From the NCBI RefSeq assembly GCF_002895565.1, contig NZ_AZRN01000010.1, positions 31,148 through 95,147 of the forward strand: a stretch of 64,000 nucleotides of DNA. The letters run 5' to 3'. Shown one piece after another: positions 53,030 through 62,931 of the stretch. This DNA is from Petrotoga mexicana DSM 14811 (GTDB lineage Bacteria > Thermotogota > Thermotogae > Petrotogales > Petrotogaceae). The position numbers and the translations under genes are program-made. The notes below the pieces were generated by a model. The model saw only the letters and a program-made list of their open reading frames with translations, ran no database searches and had not been told where the DNA came from. How positions within the stretch are numbered: the first letter of the stretch is position 1; each line of letters starts with the position of its first letter.

Positions 53030-53340
53030 GAAGGATTTCTAATGGCAAAATCAATTAAAAAAATTATTTGATTCTATCACGAAAATATGGGGTAATTAAG
53101 CTGGAGTTAAATGGAGTTTACCAAGGTAAATGAAAAAAATCAGAAATTACTTAGCTGCATAAAAAGATTTCTTGTATCCAAATATCTTTAGAAACTCTAA
53201 AATTTGTTTTAAGGCCTCTTCACCTTCAGCCTGCACAGGGTGAGAGAAGTTACGTCTGAATTGGAGACGTAGCCAGGGGGAGGGACAAAATTGGCTGCCC
53301 ACATATCCCATTTGGCGGATAGAGGGGCGCATTATAGCCT
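53030..53340. other. gene-poor stretch with degraded repeat and inverted repeats
   Basis: Minus-strand TTTTAGAGTTTCTAAAGA (complement of ~53188-53205) is the hairpin normally found after the G-rich element, next to a damaged version of the element (GAAGGTGAAGAGGCCTTAA). This copy has no minus-strand gene behind it. Further on are two inverted repeats, AGCCA...TGGCT and ACGTCT...AGACGT (about 53250-53300), and another GGATAGAGGGGCGC end. No gene is supported. Confidence 0.5.
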
Positions 53341-53367
53341 CCGCAGCTTTAGAATGCGGCTTTTTTC
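53341..53367 (+). terminator. terminator after the sugar-activation cassette
   Basis: CCGCA and TGCGG arms around GCTTTAGAA, followed by CTTTTTTCC. Confidence 0.7.
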
Positions 53368-53379
53368 CTAGCAGCGTTC

Positions 53380-53973
53380 TTACAGCGTGTCCCCAACCTT
53401 AAACCTGTTTTGGTCTACGCTTGAACTGTAATCCTTATCGCTGGTTACGAAATAAAGGTTTTCGCCAACCAGGACATGCTTAAGTAGCGTTTCCCAGTTA
53501 ATCGCATCTCCTAAAGATCTGTTCTTTCAGGGTGGATTGCCTACTTCCATACGCACACGCGCTTTGGCCATTTGGTCATCGTCTGTAGGAAGTCGTTTTG
53601 CTTTTTCAAATAGGTCCTTTATAGTTTTATCGGCCTTCAGCGTGTGCTCCACAACATTTTTCATGATCTTATCCACTGAAGTGGAGCGTTGCTTCTCATA
53701 TTCTTTCTGGAGTTCTTTTAGTGTTGGATATTCCTCAAAATCTTTACAAAGTTGTGGTAACTCGAGCTTTAGTCGGGATTCCTGTAACTGCTTTAGTGCA
53801 TCCATTATTTTGTTCTCTCTGTTGCGCTGAAACTCATCTACAATCTGTTCTAGTAAGTATAGCTTTACCTTTTTCTGCTTAAGTAAAACAACAAGTTTAT
53901 TTAGTTCCTCTAAGTCCTCGCTTGTGAAATGGTAAAAAGACAGAAGAATATTTGTGTCAATAAAAAGATTCAT
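53380..53973 (-). pseudogene. PIN-domain (DUF4935-like) protein broken by an in-frame stop
   Basis: From ATG 53973 the minus strand encodes MNLFIDTNILLSFYHF (PIN first Asp), a long charged helical middle (ESRLKLELPQLCKDFEEYP), and RVRMEVGNPP, where TGA (53527-53529) interrupts. The same frame then goes on KNRSLGDAINWETLLKHVL and LYFVTSDKDYSSSVDQ, which carries the last PIN acidic residues, to TAA 53380. One base change (GGA or similar to TGA) would explain the break. Intact relatives seem to extend further, so the end may also be cut. Base composition here is noticeably richer in G and C than the neighbours, suggesting transfer. Confidence 0.72.
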
Positions 53974-54009
53974 ACAGCTCATTCCCTTAATTTGTTACTC
54001 TCTGAATCT

Positions 54010-54168
54010 ATCATAACATATCATAAAACTTATGAAGTTTTGGATAGCTGTCGGTCTTCGTTTTGTCATGCAAACTTTTCCACTTCACTTAGCCTTTTAT
54101 CTGGTTCCTACTACCTGGCCTACAGCGGATTTTCACAGCTTAGCTATTGCGCCCATGCTGGGCGAATA
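54010..54168 (-). other. foreign-looking segment, possible group II intron 5' fragment
   Basis: Read on the minus strand it starts with the hairpin CGCCCAGCATGGGCG and continues with AATCCGCTGTAGG, GTAGTAGGAACCAG and TTTGCATGACAAAACGAAG. This style recalls the 5' domain of bacterial group II introns, but no reverse transcriptase or 3' domain is present. It lies between the fliC terminator and the broken PIN gene and is less AT-rich than its surroundings. Confidence 0.3.
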
Positions 54169-54196
54169 AGAAAAAGGGGCGGTAGCCCCTTTTTCT
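54169..54196 (-). terminator. flagellin terminator
   Basis: The stem AGAAAAAGGGGC with GCCCCTTTTTCT, loop GGTA (12 bp), lies about 12 bases after the minus-strand flagellin stop codon. Confidence 0.85.
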
Positions 54197-54208
54197 GTAT
54201 AAAAACAA

Positions 54209-55021
54209 TTATCTTAACAATTGCAAGACGTTTTGTGGAACCATGTTTGCTTGAGCCAACATTGCATTCGATGATTGCAACAGTATTTGTTGTTTTGTAT
54301 AGTTCATCATTTCTTTTGCCATGTCTACATCTCTGATTCTTGATTCTGCAGCGGTTAAATTCTCTGAGGAAACTTGCAAGTTGTTTATAGTATGTTCTAA
54401 TCTGTTCTGATATGCACCGAGTTTGGATCTTTCTGTAGAGACTTCTTCTATTGCAGCGTTTATAGTACTAATAGCGGCATTAGCACTTGCTTGACTTTCA
54501 AGGTTTATACTATTTATACCCAAAGCCGATGCATCCATAGTGTTGATAGATAATGTAATGTTTTGACTTATGTTTGCTCCAATGTGGAAATATTTGTCAG
54601 AAAAGCTTCCATTTAATAATTTTTGGGTGTCGAATTCGGTGTTGTTTGCAATTCTTGTAATTTCGTCCCTTAATTGTTTTGCTTCATCTTGTAATGCTTC
54701 TCTATCTTCTGTAACGTTTGTATCGTTAGCTGCTTGTACTGCTAATTCTCTCATTCTTTGCAAAGTAGCGTGGGTTTCAGTTAATGTTCCTTCCGCTGTT
54801 TGTATCAAGGATATAGAATCTTGTGCATTTTTTACAGCCATGTCTAACCCTTTAATCTGTGCCCTCATTTTTTCAGAGATTGACAAACCAGCTGCATCAT
54901 CAACAGCTCGGTTGATTCTTAAACCTGAAGAAAGTTTTTCAAGGGATTTTCCCATAGCGTTGTTAGCTGATTCCAACTGCCTCCATGCATTTAGAGCGTT
55001 TAAGTTATGGTTAATTCTCAT
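54209..55021 (-). CDS. fliC: flagellin, short form
   Basis: A 270-residue flagellin made mainly of the conserved D0/D1 helices. The N-terminal half has MRINHNLNALNAWRQLESAN, LEKLSSGLRINRA and AGLSISEKM. The C-terminal half has LGAYQNRLEHTINNLQVSSENLTAAESRIRD and ends NMVPQNVLQLLR. Almost no variable surface domain is present. The usual RINRAGDDAAGL reads RINRAVDDAAGL here. GGAGGTG precedes the ATG. Upstream on the same strand lies a truncated second flagellin; no flagellar sigma promoter could be found between them. Confidence 0.96.
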   Translation of the reverse strand: MRINHNLNALNAWRQLESANNAMGKSLEKLSSGLRINRAVDDAAGLSISEKMRAQIKGLDMAVKNAQDSISLIQTAEGTLTETHATLQRMRELAVQAANDTNVTEDREALQDEAKQLRDEITRIANNTEFDTQKLLNGSFSDKYFHIGANISQNITLSINTMDASALGINSINLESQASANAAISTINAAIEEVSTERSKLGAYQNRLEHTINNLQVSSENLTAAESRIRDVDMAKEMMNYTKQQILLQSSNAMLAQANMVPQNVLQLLR

Positions 55022-55160
55022 TCTACCTTCACCTCCATGTGATTTTGATGTTTACCTTTCCTTTCTGTCGAGTCACCGTATACCGAACGATACGTAAGGT
55101 GTGATATAAGAAAACAATCGATAAATTAATTATCTACCTCCTACCCGATTGTGAAAACAA

Positions 55161-55919
55161 TTATCTTAACAATTGCAAGACGTTTTGTGGAACCATGTTT
55201 GCTTGAGCCAACATTGCATTCGATGATTGCAATAGTATTTGTTGTTTTGTATAATTCATCATTTCTTTTGCCATGTCTACATCTCTGATTCTTGATTCTG
55301 CGGCGGTTAAGTTCTCTGAGGAAACTTGCAGGTTGTTTATAGTGTGTTCTAACCTGTTCTGATATGCACCAAGCTTGGATCTTTCCTCAGAAACAGTCTC
55401 TATTGCAGCGTTTATAGTACTAATAGCAGTATTCGCATCGGCTTGAGTAGTAAGAACTATTGCATTAACCTCCAAGGCCGATGCACTCATAGCGCTGATA
55501 GATAATGTAATGTTTTGACTTATGTTTGCTCCGATGTGGAAAACTTTGTTAGAAAAATCTCCATTTAATAGTTTCTGGGTGTTGAATTCGGTGTTGTCTG
55601 CAATTCTTGTAACTTCTGCAACTAATTGGTCTACTTCATTTTGTAATGCTTTTCTATCTTCTGTAACGTTTGTGTCGTTTGCTGCTCGTACGGCTAATTC
55701 TCTCATTCTTTGCAAAATAGCGTGTGTTTCAGTTAATGCTCCTTCCGCTGTTTGTATCAAGGAGATAGAATCTTGAGCATTTTTTACAGCCATGTCTAAC
55801 CCCCTAATCTGTCCTCTCATTTTCTCAGAGATTGACAAACCAGCTGCATCGTCACCTGCTCTATTGATCCTTAAACCTGAAGAAAGTTTCTCAAGGAATT
55901 TTCCTATAGCGTTGTTAGC
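55161..55919 (-). pseudogene. flagellin truncated at the N-terminus
   Basis: A close paralogue of the neighbouring flagellin: the minus-strand frame reads ANNAIGKFLEKLSSG at its upstream edge, then AGDDAAGLSISEKMRGQ, and ends NMVPQNVLQLLR. The first ~20 residues, the start codon and the leader are gone: at 55913-55920 the sequence switches to a plus-strand glycosyltransferase fragment. The first in-frame ATG (55838) has no ribosome binding site and would lack half of the N-terminal helix. Probably not a functional filament subunit, but its intact 3' part could supply sequence for recombination with the other flagellins. Confidence 0.88.
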
Positions 55920-56239
55920 TCACATAAACTATAGGAAGAATCTAGAAACATGGATTCAAATAATAGGTAAATTAAAAAAGTTAGATAACAAATACAAATT
56001 ACATGTAGGTGGAGACTTTCAAGACCCATTGTACAAAGAATACTTTGAATACATAAAAAAAGAAATGAAAATGGAAGACAATTTCATCTTACATAGCTGG
56101 ATAAATGAAGTAGGAAAATTTTTAGAAGACTAAAACCACATAATATCAACAAGCATACATGAAGGCCATCCTTATAACATTATAGAAAGCATGGCAAGAG
56201 GAATAAAACCAATAATTTTAAATTATAGTGATTCAAAAT
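55913..56239 (+). pseudogene. duplicated fragment of the glycosyltransferase gene
   Basis: The plus strand encodes LAHINYRKNLETWIQIIGKL and continues through HVGGDFQDPLYKEYFEYIKK to EVGKFLED, where a stop interrupts. It then continues as ISTSIHEGHPYNI and MARGIKPIILNY. This is a diverged copy of about 110 codons of the gene at 48000 (its DNA begins matching at ~48870). It has no start codon or promoter. Confidence 0.88.
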
Positions 56240-56583
56240 ATAGCTAGCAAAGGTGCTAAAGTAATAGCGATTGATTTAACAGAGAAATTAATAGAATTTG
56301 CGAGAAAAAATTCTTACCACGATAATATAACTTATATAGTAGAAGACGCCACAAATTTAAATTTGATGAAAACATTCGACCTTACAACAAGTATAGATTC
56401 GATGGAGCATATTCCAAAAGATAGGATTGAAAGTTTCTTTCAAGTTTTAAAAAAAACATAGTTCTGCTGATACTATGATTTATTTGAATATACCTGATGG
56501 AAGAGACCAGGAATTTATGAAAAGCAACTATCCCCAACGTCTTCAGAAAAATTGGAAAATAGTTGTAAAAAGGAAATGTTAAA
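56240..56583 (+). pseudogene. class I SAM methyltransferase fragment
   Basis: The frame IASKGAKVIAIDLTEKLIEF, NITYIVEDATNLN and TTSIDSMEHIPKDRIESFFQ gives motifs II-IV of a Rossmann methyltransferase, without the N-terminal motif I glycine loop. After a stop at 56461 another frame continues YLNIPDGRDQEFMKSNYPQ to 56583. It is joined directly to the glycosyltransferase fragment. From 56584 to 56798 no gene is seen. Confidence 0.75.
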
Positions 56584-56798
56584 ATTTACCAGGTAATTAA
56601 AGCCAATCTTCTTCTTTATTAGTCATGAAATAAGAACAAACTATTTTTACAAAATAGTTCAGATTTTATAAACGATTAGGCAAATTGACGAATAACTCAT
56701 TATTTATGGAAAATGAGAATGAGGCTTCTGATAGATGCCCTATTAAGGGTAAGAAGACAAGAATAATGATTTTATAGAAAAAAGAGTACTAAAAACAC

Positions 56799-56825
56799 TA
56801 AAGTTTTTGGAAAACTGTTCGATAA
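56799..56825 (+). promoter_or_regulatory. sigma-28 (FliA) type flagellin promoter
   Basis: TAAA (56799-56802), exactly 15 bases, then TTCGATAA (56818-56825), close to the flagellar consensus TAAA-N15-GCCGATAA. It lies about 90 bases before the flagellin start at 56912. Confidence 0.7.
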
Positions 56826-56911
56826 TATGTATGAAAATCCTTAGCGCTAAGGGAAAAACCTTGTCCAAGGAAGGGCAAGAAACAAAAAACTCACATGGAG
56901 GTGTATGGATT

Positions 56912-58081
56912 ATGAGGATTAATCACAACATTAGTGCATTGAATGCATGGAGATCGATGGATCAAGTAAACCAATCGATGGGTAAAACACTTGAAAGACT
57001 TTCTTCTGGTTTAAGAATCAACAGAGCAGGAGACGATGCAGCGGGCTTAGCAATATCCGAAAAGATGAGAGGTCAAATTAAAGGTTTAGAAACTGCTGTT
57101 AAAAATGCACAAGATTCTATATCTTTGATACAAACAGCAGAAGGAGCACTGACAGAAACACACTCTATACTTCAAAGAATGAGAGAATTATCGGTTCAAG
57201 CTGCATCAGATACCAACACAGATGTTGATAGAAATCAAATACAGTTAGAATTAGATCAACTAAGAGAAGAGATCGATAGGATTTCAAGAACCACAGAGTT
57301 CAACACAATGAAATTGCTTGATGGTAAGATTGAATCATTCAGAGGTAGTGAAGATATTAAAGTTGTTACGGGAGGAAACATCAATGTTGACGTTAGTGCC
57401 GTATCAGGTGCTACTGTAGTGGAAGGTACTTACGTTATAGAAGTCGGACAATTAGAAGATGCTTCGACTTCGACTTTGGATGTTAGAATAACGCAAATAG
57501 AAAGTGAGGGAATAGTAACTACAAAGGTGGTCTCCTTGAATTCGGGAGTAGCAACAATTGGTGGTATTTCTTTCACATGGGTTTCCACAACTTTTAATAT
57601 CGGTGATTTTGGAGAATCTTTACCTTTAAATGAAATTGTAGACAGTGCCGTTGTTAGAGTTGAAGGAACTAACACCGCTGCTGATCAGCTTGTTTTCCAA
57701 ATAGGGGCGAATGAAGGTCACAACATCGTACTTGGAATAGACGATATGAGTGCTGCAGCTCTTGGACTCACAGATAAGTCACTTAAAGCAACCGACCAAA
57801 ATAGCGCTGAAAGATCAATAATGGTTGTGGACGCTGCAATTCACAAAGTAAGTACAGCAAGGGCATCACTTGGTGCTGTTCAGAATAGATTGGAACATAC
57901 TATATCCAACTTGGGTGTAGCATCGGAGAACTTAACCGCAGCAGAAAGCAGAATCAGAGACGCAGATATGGCAAAAGAGATGATGGACTTTACAAAGCAA
58001 CAGATACTCTTGCAAGCATCGAATGCAATGTTGGCACAAGCGAATACAATTCCACAAAATGTGTTGCAGTTGTTGCGATAA
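56912..58081 (+). CDS. flagellin, long form
   Basis: A 389-residue flagellin. The N-terminal D0/D1 part has MRINHNISALNAWRSMDQVN, LSSGLRINRAGDDAAGLAIS and LRELSVQA-like helices. The C-terminal part has LGAVQNRLEHTISNLGVASE, ESRIRDADMAKEMM and ends NTIPQNVLQLLR. Residues ~145-270 form an extra beta-rich, Val/Thr/Ser-rich surface domain absent from the short flagellin. ATG 56912 follows GGAGGTG; the open frame runs back to 56807 without a start signal. It has its own sigma-28-like promoter and a terminator. The Ser/Thr-rich insert is a plausible glycosylation target of the adjacent enzymes. Confidence 0.96.
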   Translation: MRINHNISALNAWRSMDQVNQSMGKTLERLSSGLRINRAGDDAAGLAISEKMRGQIKGLETAVKNAQDSISLIQTAEGALTETHSILQRMRELSVQAASDTNTDVDRNQIQLELDQLREEIDRISRTTEFNTMKLLDGKIESFRGSEDIKVVTGGNINVDVSAVSGATVVEGTYVIEVGQLEDASTSTLDVRITQIESEGIVTTKVVSLNSGVATIGGISFTWVSTTFNIGDFGESLPLNEIVDSAVVRVEGTNTAADQLVFQIGANEGHNIVLGIDDMSAAALGLTDKSLKATDQNSAERSIMVVDAAIHKVSTARASLGAVQNRLEHTISNLGVASENLTAAESRIRDADMAKEMMDFTKQQILLQASNAMLAQANTIPQNVLQLLR

Positions 58082-58093
58082 AAGGAAATTTAG

Positions 58094-58122
58094 AGAGGGG
58101 GTCCGATGGGCCCTCTTTTTAT
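58094..58122 (+). terminator. terminator of the long flagellin gene
   Basis: AGAGGG and CCCTCT arms, with additional possible GG/CC pairs in the loop, followed by TTTTTATTTTC. Confidence 0.75.
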
Positions 58123-58130
58123 TTTCTTTT

Positions 58131-58345
58131 ATCTATTCCCGCCCGCCGCCCCTTATGGAATTTTTTCTTTGATTGGAGTGGCTTTAAGGATTTTTCGATT
58201 AGAGTTGTTTTGAGGAATTTGTAAGCAATAAATTGCTGATTATCTGTTTTTATCTATTCCCACCCGCTGCCCCCTAAGGAATTTTATTTTTATTGAACGC
58301 GCACCACCCCTTTAGGAAGATTTTCTATGATTAGAGAAAGCCCTT
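58131..58345. repeat. pyrimidine-rich direct repeats
   Basis: TATCTATTCCCGCCCGCCGCCCCTTATGG-like boxes at ~58130 and ~58250, with a third weaker box near 58300, spaced ~120 and ~50 bases. Read on the minus strand they resemble the TCCTTA-box and G-run units of the dispersed element, but the conserved GAAGGGGCGCT end is missing and no minus-strand gene follows. Confidence 0.6.
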
Positions 58346-58411
58346 TAAGGAATTAAATGGTTTGAACAAGAATGATATAATAGATGTAGCTTTTTGATAG
58401 GAGGAAAGCGT

Positions 58412-61039
58412 ATGAGTGATGATAATGAAAAATTGTTGTCCGTTGCTATGATCGTTAAGAACGAAGAGGCTAATATTAGACGCGCCTTAGAGGCTATTAA
58501 AGATGTGGCAGATGAGATAATCGTTGTTGATACGGGTTCTACGGATAGAACACCTGAAATAGTTAAAGAGTATACCGATAAGTTATACTTTCATGAGTGG
58601 CAGAATGATTTTTCTGAGGCTCGGAATTATTCTTTGAAATTTCCAACCTGTGAGTGGGTTATGAGATACGATGCGGATGAAGAGGCTTCAGAATTGTTTA
58701 AAAAAAACATAAGAGAGTTTCTTAAAAAACTGCCAAAAGATGTGAATACTGTCTATCTACCCATTATTAGTTATATGGATATGGACTACACAAGAACTGA
58801 AGTTGCATCGATACCAATAATTTTTAGAAATGGTACCGTTGAATATAAAAATGTTGTACATAATCAAGCTATATATAAACCAAAGGTCGTTCGAGGTAAT
58901 TTTCCGATTCTTCACTACGGTTACATCTGGACGAGGGCTTTGAAGAGAAAGAAGTATGAAAGAACAGGTACTTTAATAAGAGAGCAATTAAAGGAAGCAA
59001 AACATCCTATTGAGAGGTTGTATTATTTAGTTCAGTTGTACAAAACAGAGTCTATCGGGGGGTATACGTATAAGAAGAACCAAGTCGCTTGGGAGACATT
59101 GGCAGAGATAAGAAGAGTGGGGAGAGTTCCTGCCATAGGACTTGAGTTTTTGTATTTGTTTGGGTTGGACTGTGTATTTGGGGGTTTGAAAGATCTTGGA
59201 AAGGAGTTACTGCAAAAGTGTATAGATGCTACTCCTCAGTATCCTGATCCTTACTTTGGTATGATGGCATTGTGCGAAAGATCAACGGATTGGGATGAGC
59301 TAATCAAGTGGGGAGAAAAGTTTTTTAAAGTCTTAGATGAAGCTATGAAGAATGTAGAGAATTTTGATTGGACTATTATGTCTTTCAAGCAAGTGCCTTT
59401 GGCACATATTTTGATGGCTCGTGCGATGTTGAAAAGAAAAGATTTTGAAGGGTTCAACGAACATATTTCCCTTGCATTTAGTGAAGATGAGAACATTACT
59501 ATCGATAAAAAGAATTTGTATGTTTTGCTAAATGATTTAAAAGAGGGTGTTGAAAGTAAAGAAGAGTGGGGAAAAGTATTACCTGGGTTTAAAGTTATGG
59601 TTGAAGGTGTAGAAAAATCAGGGATTGTTATTTATTATGATAGCGTCGTTGAAAAAATTGCTGAATTAGAAGTTGAAGTCGATGAAGATTTGTTAGATAA
59701 ATTATCTTGTAGAAATGAACTTTCAAAATACATAATAAAGAAGATGAAAACATCAGAAGACCAACTTTTAGATTTTATCACTAAAGATGATTATCTCAAT
59801 TTTGTAGAAAAAAACGGTATACCTGGACTTTTGCTTTTTTATTCAGTTTTGCAAAAAACAAAAGATAATCTTGATACGTTGAAGACCCTTTCTAGTTTAA
59901 GAAAGATTGAAAACGAAAAGATTCAAGGAGTTTTATACGCCTTATTAGGGGATTGTTATCTGAGGTTGAAAAGGTTCAATGAAGCTCTAAGTCAGTATAA
60001 AAAGTCTTTAGAAATACTTCCTGATCTTTCACAGTTTATTAAGCCTATAATTGAGGATTTGAGCACGAAGTTAGACCCCGAGATGGACGGGGTCTACGAA
60101 GAGATGTATGCCCATTTTGCTTCAGGGAAAGAGTTTATTTTCGATATTATGGGGTACGTAGGGCAAGAGAACGCGCAAAAACTTTATCTTATTTCTGATG
60201 CTTCATTGGCTTTGTACGTTTCAGGGATATCTTTTATTCAAAAAGATCCACAAAAGGCTGAGACGTTGTTGAAAAAAATAGAAAATATCGACGAATTTCC
60301 TTTTTATTATTATAGGCTTGCTAAGATATACGAAAAAAAAGATGTTAAAAAAGCCTTTGATTTACATATAAAGGCTGTAGAAGAGAATAACAAACTTGCT
60401 GATTTGGCACTTGGTAGATACAGTTATTCTGGCCTTTATCCAAATACTCAGATTAGTTTTATGAAAAACAACGATGAAATCATTTGGGTAGGGAATATTT
60501 CTGAAAAATTTTCCACGCTTGGCATTATTCATCCCATTAGGAGTTGGAAGAAATCAGATACTTTTATGTACGCTTGCCCTTATCCTTCTGATGAGGCTTT
60601 AAGGATTTACGAAGAGCGTGAGAAAGAGACTTACAAGTCTGTTCCTTTGGAGATCAAAAAGGAAGTTATTTTAAAGGGATTAATTGATAGTGGTTTTAAA
60701 GATGTTAAGGTTCTTGGAGTAGATAAAGAGAAGTATGAAAGTGTTTTTCAAGATTTGAGTATTTCTGTGAAGGATAATTCTAACAATCTTTTAATTGTAG
60801 GAGAGTTTGAGAAAAGTTATGATGTGTCTGATATTCTAAAGAAGGCAAAAAAGGTTTTAGCCTTTGTGTATGTTCCTGATTTAAAGGATAGAGAGAATGT
60901 AGTTTGGTTTATTCCAAAGTTTAGGGTGCTTAGAACGACGAGTCAGTTGATTTCGTTATTTGAGAAAGAAGGGTTTAAGGTTTCAAAAGTTGAGGCTATC
61001 GATGGAAATTTGAGATGTATTCAAGCTTATAAAGAGTAA
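58412..61039 (+). CDS. family 2 glycosyltransferase with TPR and C-terminal domains
   Basis: An 875-residue protein. The N-terminal ~230 residues are a GT-A fold: LLSVAMIVKNEEANIRRALE, DEIIVVDTGSTDRTPEIVKE, HEWQNDFSEARNYSL and the metal-binding DADEE in MRYDADEEA. TPR-like helical repeats follow (for example ALLGDCYLRLKRFNEALSQYKKSLEILP near residue 520), and a C-terminal Rossmann-like region of unknown role is near 740-870. This resembles TPR glycosyltransferases that modify proteins. AGGAGG precedes ATG 58412. Placed directly after the long flagellin, it is a candidate flagellin glycosyltransferase. Confidence 0.83.
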   Translation: MSDDNEKLLSVAMIVKNEEANIRRALEAIKDVADEIIVVDTGSTDRTPEIVKEYTDKLYFHEWQNDFSEARNYSLKFPTCEWVMRYDADEEASELFKKNIREFLKKLPKDVNTVYLPIISYMDMDYTRTEVASIPIIFRNGTVEYKNVVHNQAIYKPKVVRGNFPILHYGYIWTRALKRKKYERTGTLIREQLKEAKHPIERLYYLVQLYKTESIGGYTYKKNQVAWETLAEIRRVGRVPAIGLEFLYLFGLDCVFGGLKDLGKELLQKCIDATPQYPDPYFGMMALCERSTDWDELIKWGEKFFKVLDEAMKNVENFDWTIMSFKQVPLAHILMARAMLKRKDFEGFNEHISLAFSEDENITIDKKNLYVLLNDLKEGVESKEEWGKVLPGFKVMVEGVEKSGIVIYYDSVVEKIAELEVEVDEDLLDKLSCRNELSKYIIKKMKTSEDQLLDFITKDDYLNFVEKNGIPGLLLFYSVLQKTKDNLDTLKTLSSLRKIENEKIQGVLYALLGDCYLRLKRFNEALSQYKKSLEILPDLSQFIKPIIEDLSTKLDPEMDGVYEEMYAHFASGKEFIFDIMGYVGQENAQKLYLISDASLALYVSGISFIQKDPQKAETLLKKIENIDEFPFYYYRLAKIYEKKDVKKAFDLHIKAVEENNKLADLALGRYSYSGLYPNTQISFMKNNDEIIWVGNISEKFSTLGIIHPIRSWKKSDTFMYACPYPSDEALRIYEEREKETYKSVPLEIKKEVILKGLIDSGFKDVKVLGVDKEKYESVFQDLSISVKDNSNNLLIVGEFEKSYDVSDILKKAKKVLAFVYVPDLKDRENVVWFIPKFRVLRTTSQLISLFEKEGFKVSKVEAIDGNLRCIQAYKE

Positions 61040-61051
61040 TTTTTACTTTCA

Positions 61052-61080
61052 TTGACAAGTTTTGAAATATATTGTATAAT
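61052..61080 (+). promoter_or_regulatory. consensus promoter of tRNA-Val
   Basis: TTGACA (61052-61057), 17 bases, TATAAT (61075-61080): a perfect match to the sigma-A consensus, 18 bases before the tRNA. Confidence 0.95.
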
Positions 61081-61097
61081 AATTTAGAAGAGTTTTG

Positions 61098-61172
61098 GGG
61101 CGCTTAGCTCAGTGGGAGAGCGTCTGCTTCACGCGCAGAAGGTCGTAGGTTCAAACCCTACAGCGCCCACCA
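61098..61172 (+). tRNA. tRNA-Val (anticodon CAC)
   Basis: The acceptor stem GGGCGCT pairs with AGCGCCC. The D arm is TAGCTCAGTGGGAGAGC, the anticodon stem TCTGC/GCAGA carries loop TTCACGC, and the T arm is CGTAGGTTCAAACCCTACA. The discriminator A and CCA are encoded. Anticodon CAC reads GUG (valine). A T-run follows at 61175. Confidence 0.96.
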
Positions 61173-61367
61173 TCTTTTTTGTACTTCTTTAAGTTTTTTC
61201 AGCTTTCCGCATACCTCCAGGTACTCACTCAAGAATCTAAGAAAGATAAATTTTTTATTAAAAAAATATAAATATTTTTTTAATTCGCTTTCTTCAGTAA
61301 TAATCCATCATCAAAAAATACCATAAATACCTAATTTTAAGCATTTTCAACAAAAAATTTTAAAATT

Positions 61368-61395
61368 TTGCGAATTTGCAAGTTTTGTGTATAAT
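61368..61395 (+). promoter_or_regulatory. gdhA promoter with palindrome over the -35 box
   Basis: TTGCGA (61368-61373), 16 bases, TATAAT (61390-61395). TTGCGAATTTGCAA (61368-61381) is an imperfect palindrome (12 of 14) that overlaps the -35, a possible repressor site. The sequence before it, 61181-61367, is AT-rich with no gene. Confidence 0.6.
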
Positions 61396-61420
61396 CGAAA
61401 AAAGTGAGTAAATATATTCA

Positions 61421-62902
<1,482 letters not shown>

Positions 62903-62903
<1 letters not shown>

Positions 62904-62931
62904 AAATACCCCCAGATGGGGGTATTTTTTA
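62903..62931. terminator. bidirectional terminator between gdhA and nfo
   Basis: A 12-bp stem, AAAAATACCCCC with GGGGGTATTTTT, loop AGAT. It touches the stop codons of both converging genes. Confidence 0.9.

Noticed and set aside
53929..54336. 135-codon plus-strand open frame over the flagellin end
   Set aside because: It overlaps the flagellin coding end and terminator on the other strand and has no recognisable protein features or ribosome binding site.
58131..58345. Further copies of the G-rich 5'-UTR element
   Set aside because: The boxes are related in style, but they lack the GAAGGGGCGCT end and the hairpin and are not followed by a gene on the matching strand, so they were kept as a separate repeat.
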